Shown piece after piece: positions 6,682-8,315 of a stretch of DNA of 8,315 nucleotides (the first letter of the stretch is position 1; each line of letters begins with the position of its first letter). Origin of the DNA: Bacilli bacterium (GTDB lineage Bacteria; Bacillota_I; Bacilli_A; ML615J-28; CAG-698); contig JALOBF010000064.1 of assembly GCA_023228385.1 (NCBI GenBank), forward strand, positions 1 to 8,315. Direction: 5' to 3'. Below the pieces are notes generated by a model, which saw nothing but the letters and a program-made list of their open reading frames with translations, made no database searches and had not been told where the DNA came from. The position numbers were made by a program, and so were the translations under genes.

Positions 6682-7134
6682 ATGAAAAAGTTCAGTATCA
6701 TTTTATTGACGTTTATCTTTTTTCTATGCGGTTGCTCACATGGGATTTCGTTTCAGGTAAGGGAATTGACCAATATCACTCGGATGAATAATCAAGATCA
6801 GGATAATATTATTTTCTTCGATGAGTATCGGCAACTTTCGGATTATATCGATCAACTCCGAACGCAGTACACTTTAAACGGACCTTTTTCGGCCCGGCTC
6901 GATTGTTATGATGAAGATTATTTTACCGATCATTATTTAATAATAATATATTACTGTTCATCCTCATCAACCAGAGTAAAAGTTAATCGCGTTATTCTTA
7001 TTGAAAACACAGCGAGTGTCGAACTGAAAATCAAACGGAAACGGGTCTCAGCCGATGATCTTAATCAAAGATGTTATTTTGTTGAAATCGATAAAGCTTA
7101 TGATATTGTGGATGCCAGTCTTAAGTATAATTAA
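6682..7134 (+). CDS. Small putative lipoprotein, possibly PrcB-like
   Basis: The 150-residue protein starts MKKFSIILLTFIFF, a charged and then hydrophobic signal, and ends its signal with LCGC, an acceptable lipobox with C18 as the lipidated residue. It should be an outer-face membrane lipoprotein. The mature part is about 130 residues. It contains a helix-like EYRQLSDYIDQLR, then DYFTDHYLIIIYY and alternating strands through VKVNRVILIENTASVELKIKRKR. The run 'ExYFxxHxLIIIYxxSSS...V' recalls PrcB-type C-terminal domains found in Firmicutes lipoproteins, but this is weak and I do not assign a function. Its ribosome binding site is GAAGGTGG ending four bases before ATG. It lies 75 bases after the Fpg-like gene with no terminator between, so cotranscription is likely. 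The next gene has its own promoter. Confidence 0.75.
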   Translation: MKKFSIILLTFIFFLCGCSHGISFQVRELTNITRMNNQDQDNIIFFDEYRQLSDYIDQLRTQYTLNGPFSARLDCYDEDYFTDHYLIIIYYCSSSSTRVKVNRVILIENTASVELKIKRKRVSADDLNQRCYFVEIDKAYDIVDASLKYN

Positions 7135-7146
7135 TGATCATGTTTA

Positions 7147-7175
7147 TTGTCTGATTTTGTTTTTTTTGATACAAT
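7147..7175 (+). promoter_or_regulatory. Extended -10 promoter of the OsmC-family gene
   Basis: TTGTCT (7147-7152) and TACAAT (7170-7175) are 17 bases apart, and TG at 7167-7168 makes an extended -10. Initiation would fall near 7182, giving an extremely short leader that starts about at the GAGGTGAT ribosome binding site. Confidence 0.6.
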
Positions 7176-7193
7176 TATTATGAGGTGATATAA

Positions 7194-7589
7194 TTGGCAG
7201 TAGATAAAATCAAACTGGAGTTTTCTAATTTATTCGAAGGAAAAGCAATCGCTCCGAACGGGGAAGTATCAATCGGAAGCCGTCCGGGCGACCTAAAGCC
7301 TTATCATATGTTATTTGGGGCCTTGGGTTCATGTTTTTATGCAACTTTTCTTTCGATTGTTAAGAAAAAAAGATTAAGTTTTTCCGGCGCTGAAATCGAA
7401 ATCAGCGGGACCAAACGGGAAGAAGTCCCGCCCACGCTTAACCGTGTTATTATAGCGCTTAAAATTTTTAATCCCAGCGATGAAAAACAATTTCTGCGGA
7501 GTGCCGAATTGGGTGCTGAATATTGTTCGATTCATAAAACCGTCAGCAAAGTTGCGACTATCGATTTAAAAGTAGATTTTGTATATTAA
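7194..7589 (+). CDS. OsmC/Ohr family protein (likely thiol peroxidase-type)
   Basis: This 131-residue protein has the OsmC fold signatures. FGALGSCFYATFLSIVKKK carries the N-terminal helix Cys (C47), and EYCSIHKTVSKVATI carries the second Cys (C111). These paired cysteines are the redox pair that reduces organic hydroperoxides in OsmC/Ohr proteins, so a cytoplasmic peroxide or thiol-stress role is likely; the exact substrate is not shown. The start is TTG at 7194. The codon immediately upstream in the same frame is TAA (7191-7193), the GAGGTGAT ribosome binding site lies five bases before the TTG, and the next Met is 38 residues in, beyond conserved sequence. It has its own extended -10 promoter and is followed by a bidirectional hairpin terminator shared with the convergent small gene. 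Confidence 0.9.
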   Translation: MAVDKIKLEFSNLFEGKAIAPNGEVSIGSRPGDLKPYHMLFGALGSCFYATFLSIVKKKRLSFSGAEIEISGTKREEVPPTLNRVIIALKIFNPSDEKQFLRSAELGAEYCSIHKTVSKVATIDLKVDFVY

Positions 7590-7616
7590 TAAACCGCTAA
7601 ATTTTATATTATTTAT

Positions 7617-7661
7617 TAAAAACCCTTTCTATAAAAACCCTTTCTATAAAAACCCTTTCTA
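7617..7661. repeat. Three perfect tandem copies of a 15-bp unit
   Basis: The unit TAAAAACCCTTTCTA occurs three times without mismatch directly after the OsmC-family gene. The last copy is the 5' arm of the terminator hairpin at 7646-7679, and the other two are additional copies of the same arm. Confidence 0.95.
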
Positions 7662-7679
7662 TAATGAAATGGTTTTTAT
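7646..7679. terminator. Bidirectional terminator between convergent OsmC and OrtA-like genes
   Basis: ATAAAAACC-C-TTTC and GAAA-T-GGTTTTTAT pair with a single C/T mismatch around a TATAAT loop. On the plus strand it continues into TTTTATAG. On the minus strand the 3' arm ends GGGTTTTTATAG. Both directions therefore have a U-tract. On the minus strand the tandem copies repeat the same arm and T run. Confidence 0.7.
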
Positions 7680-7699
7680 TTTATAGTAATGAATCGAAT

Positions 7700-7924
7700 T
7701 TAAGAAGATAATTCTCCATTACTTTCTTGCTCCGGATAAGCCTCAATCAGTTTGCCTTCTTCTTCCCGGCCATTGAGTGTTTTAATGGTTACCCAATCAC
7801 CGATTTTAGCCGGCGTTAACAAATAACCTTTAATCCACATTTCGAATGATTCTTTTTCTGTTTGCTCTTCCGGTTTAGATATTATTTTATGAATTCTTAC
7901 CCATGTGTTTATTTTATAAATCAT
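7700..7924 (-). CDS. Short OrtA-like protein (2-amino-4-oxopentanoate thiolase alpha-subunit family), without OrtB
   Basis: The 74 residues contain the conserved blocks of OrtA in order: TWVRIHKIISKPEE (7-20), FEMWIKGYLL (27-36) and IGDWVTIKTLNGREEEGKLIEAYP (41-64). OrtA proteins are the small subunit of the thiolase that, with OrtB, cleaves 2-amino-4-oxopentanoate in clostridial ornithine degradation, and they are usually about 100 residues. This one stops about where the family has a (H)NFGE segment and lacks the last 25 or so residues. No OrtB or other ornithine gene is in the window. The start is ATG at 7924, with AAAGGAGG seven bases upstream. It may be a stand-alone small paralogue or a truncated relic; no frameshifted continuation is visible before the terminator. 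The family assignment is from remembered motifs. Confidence 0.7.
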   Translation of the reverse strand: MIYKINTWVRIHKIISKPEEQTEKESFEMWIKGYLLTPAKIGDWVTIKTLNGREEEGKLIEAYPEQESNGELSS

Positions 7925-8315
7925 GTTTTGTCCTCCTTTATCGTTATAAGATATCGCCTCAGATGGCGGTTAATACAGCTTTTATTATATTTTTTTGCAT
8001 TGTTGATTGGTCCTAATTTTAAACATTTTCGGTAACTTCCGATTCAGCGGCAAGCGATTAAAAAAAATCACATTTTTATTAGCCCATTTTTATTAGCCGT
8101 TGTAAATTGACTGATATATTTTCTTCCTGCCATTATGATTATACTATAATAAGGATTAAAACTGCAAATATTATTTTTACCATTTAGTATTATACCACAG
8201 ACAAGGCCAATCTAAAAGATATTTATGGCATAATTTTCATTCAATAGTAAATAAAAGAGATGGGAATATTAAAAACACACCACAATAAAATAAACTCGCC
8301 ATCAATCATTTGAGT
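7925..8315. other. AT-rich intergenic region, no convincing gene
   Basis: Both strands are broken by frequent stops. The interval holds the ribosome binding site of the OrtA-like gene, a small CGCC/GGCG hairpin (about 7954-7967), and minus-strand TATAAT hexamers at 7984-7989 and near 8139-8144, neither with a good -35. It also holds a 14-bp tandem duplication at 8071-8098. On the minus strand an open frame enters from the right edge and stops at 8241-8243 (about 24 codons, hydrophobic). It could be the end of a gene beyond the window, but nothing in it is recognisable. Confidence 0.5.
8071..8098. repeat. Perfect 14-bp tandem duplication
   Basis: CATTTTTATTAGCC occurs twice head to tail in the upstream region of the OrtA-like gene. 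It is probably a replication-slippage product; no function is evident. Confidence 0.9.

Noticed and set aside
7617..7661. CRISPR array
   Set aside because: The repeats are 15 bp and directly adjacent with no spacers; they are a tandem expansion of a terminator arm.
8260..8313. A short plus-strand frame starting ATGGGAATATTA near the right edge
   Set aside because: It stops after 17 codons and has no similarity or convincing start context.

Overview
The window looks like a chromosomal segment of a low-to-moderate-GC Bacillota-type bacterium, perhaps a reduced member of Bacilli or a Mollicutes relative. The reasons are strong AAGGAGG-type ribosome binding sites, sigma-A-like promoters, a lipoprotein signal, and small stand-alone LysM and OsmC proteins of a Firmicutes kind. 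Every intact gene ends in TAA, and tryptophan is written TGG. No intact reading frame contains TGA, so the sequence gives no sign of UGA recoding. The lineage is an inference.

Layout from left to right. (1) 1-2976 (+) is the 3' part of a very large, Tyr-rich, beta-type surface or secreted protein whose start lies off the left edge; it carries an in-frame run of eight G. (2) 2979-3055 holds two stacked hairpins that terminate convergent transcription. (3) 3056-4202 (-) holds an SDR oxidoreductase of the YghA/YdaD type followed by a one-domain LysM protein. (4) 4272-5655 (-) is a decayed oxidative pentose phosphate operon: a 5' fragment of gnd runs directly into a frameshifted, internally deleted remnant of zwf. 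Behind it is an intact cyclase/arylformamidase-like gene with its own ribosome binding site. (5) 5656-5781 is a divergent promoter region. (6) 5782-7134 (+) holds an Fpg/Nei-like protein that lacks the catalytic N-terminal proline, then a small lipoprotein. (7) 7194-7589 (+) is an OsmC-family protein with its own extended -10 promoter and a TTG start. (8) 7617-7679 is a bidirectional terminator whose 5' arm is present in three tandem copies. (9) 7700-7924 (-) is a short OrtA-like protein without OrtB. (10) 7925-8315 is AT-rich and has no convincing gene.

The genes do not form one pathway. The main biological story is loss of the NADPH-producing oxidative pentose phosphate branch by deletion and frameshift, with the ancestral promoter kept and probably now serving the downstream cyclase. 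I see no defence system, CRISPR array, transposase, tRNA or rRNA. The most unusual intact gene is the Fpg-like protein, which keeps the fold signatures (helix-two-turn-helix, four-Cys zinc finger) but not the canonical glycosylase residues.
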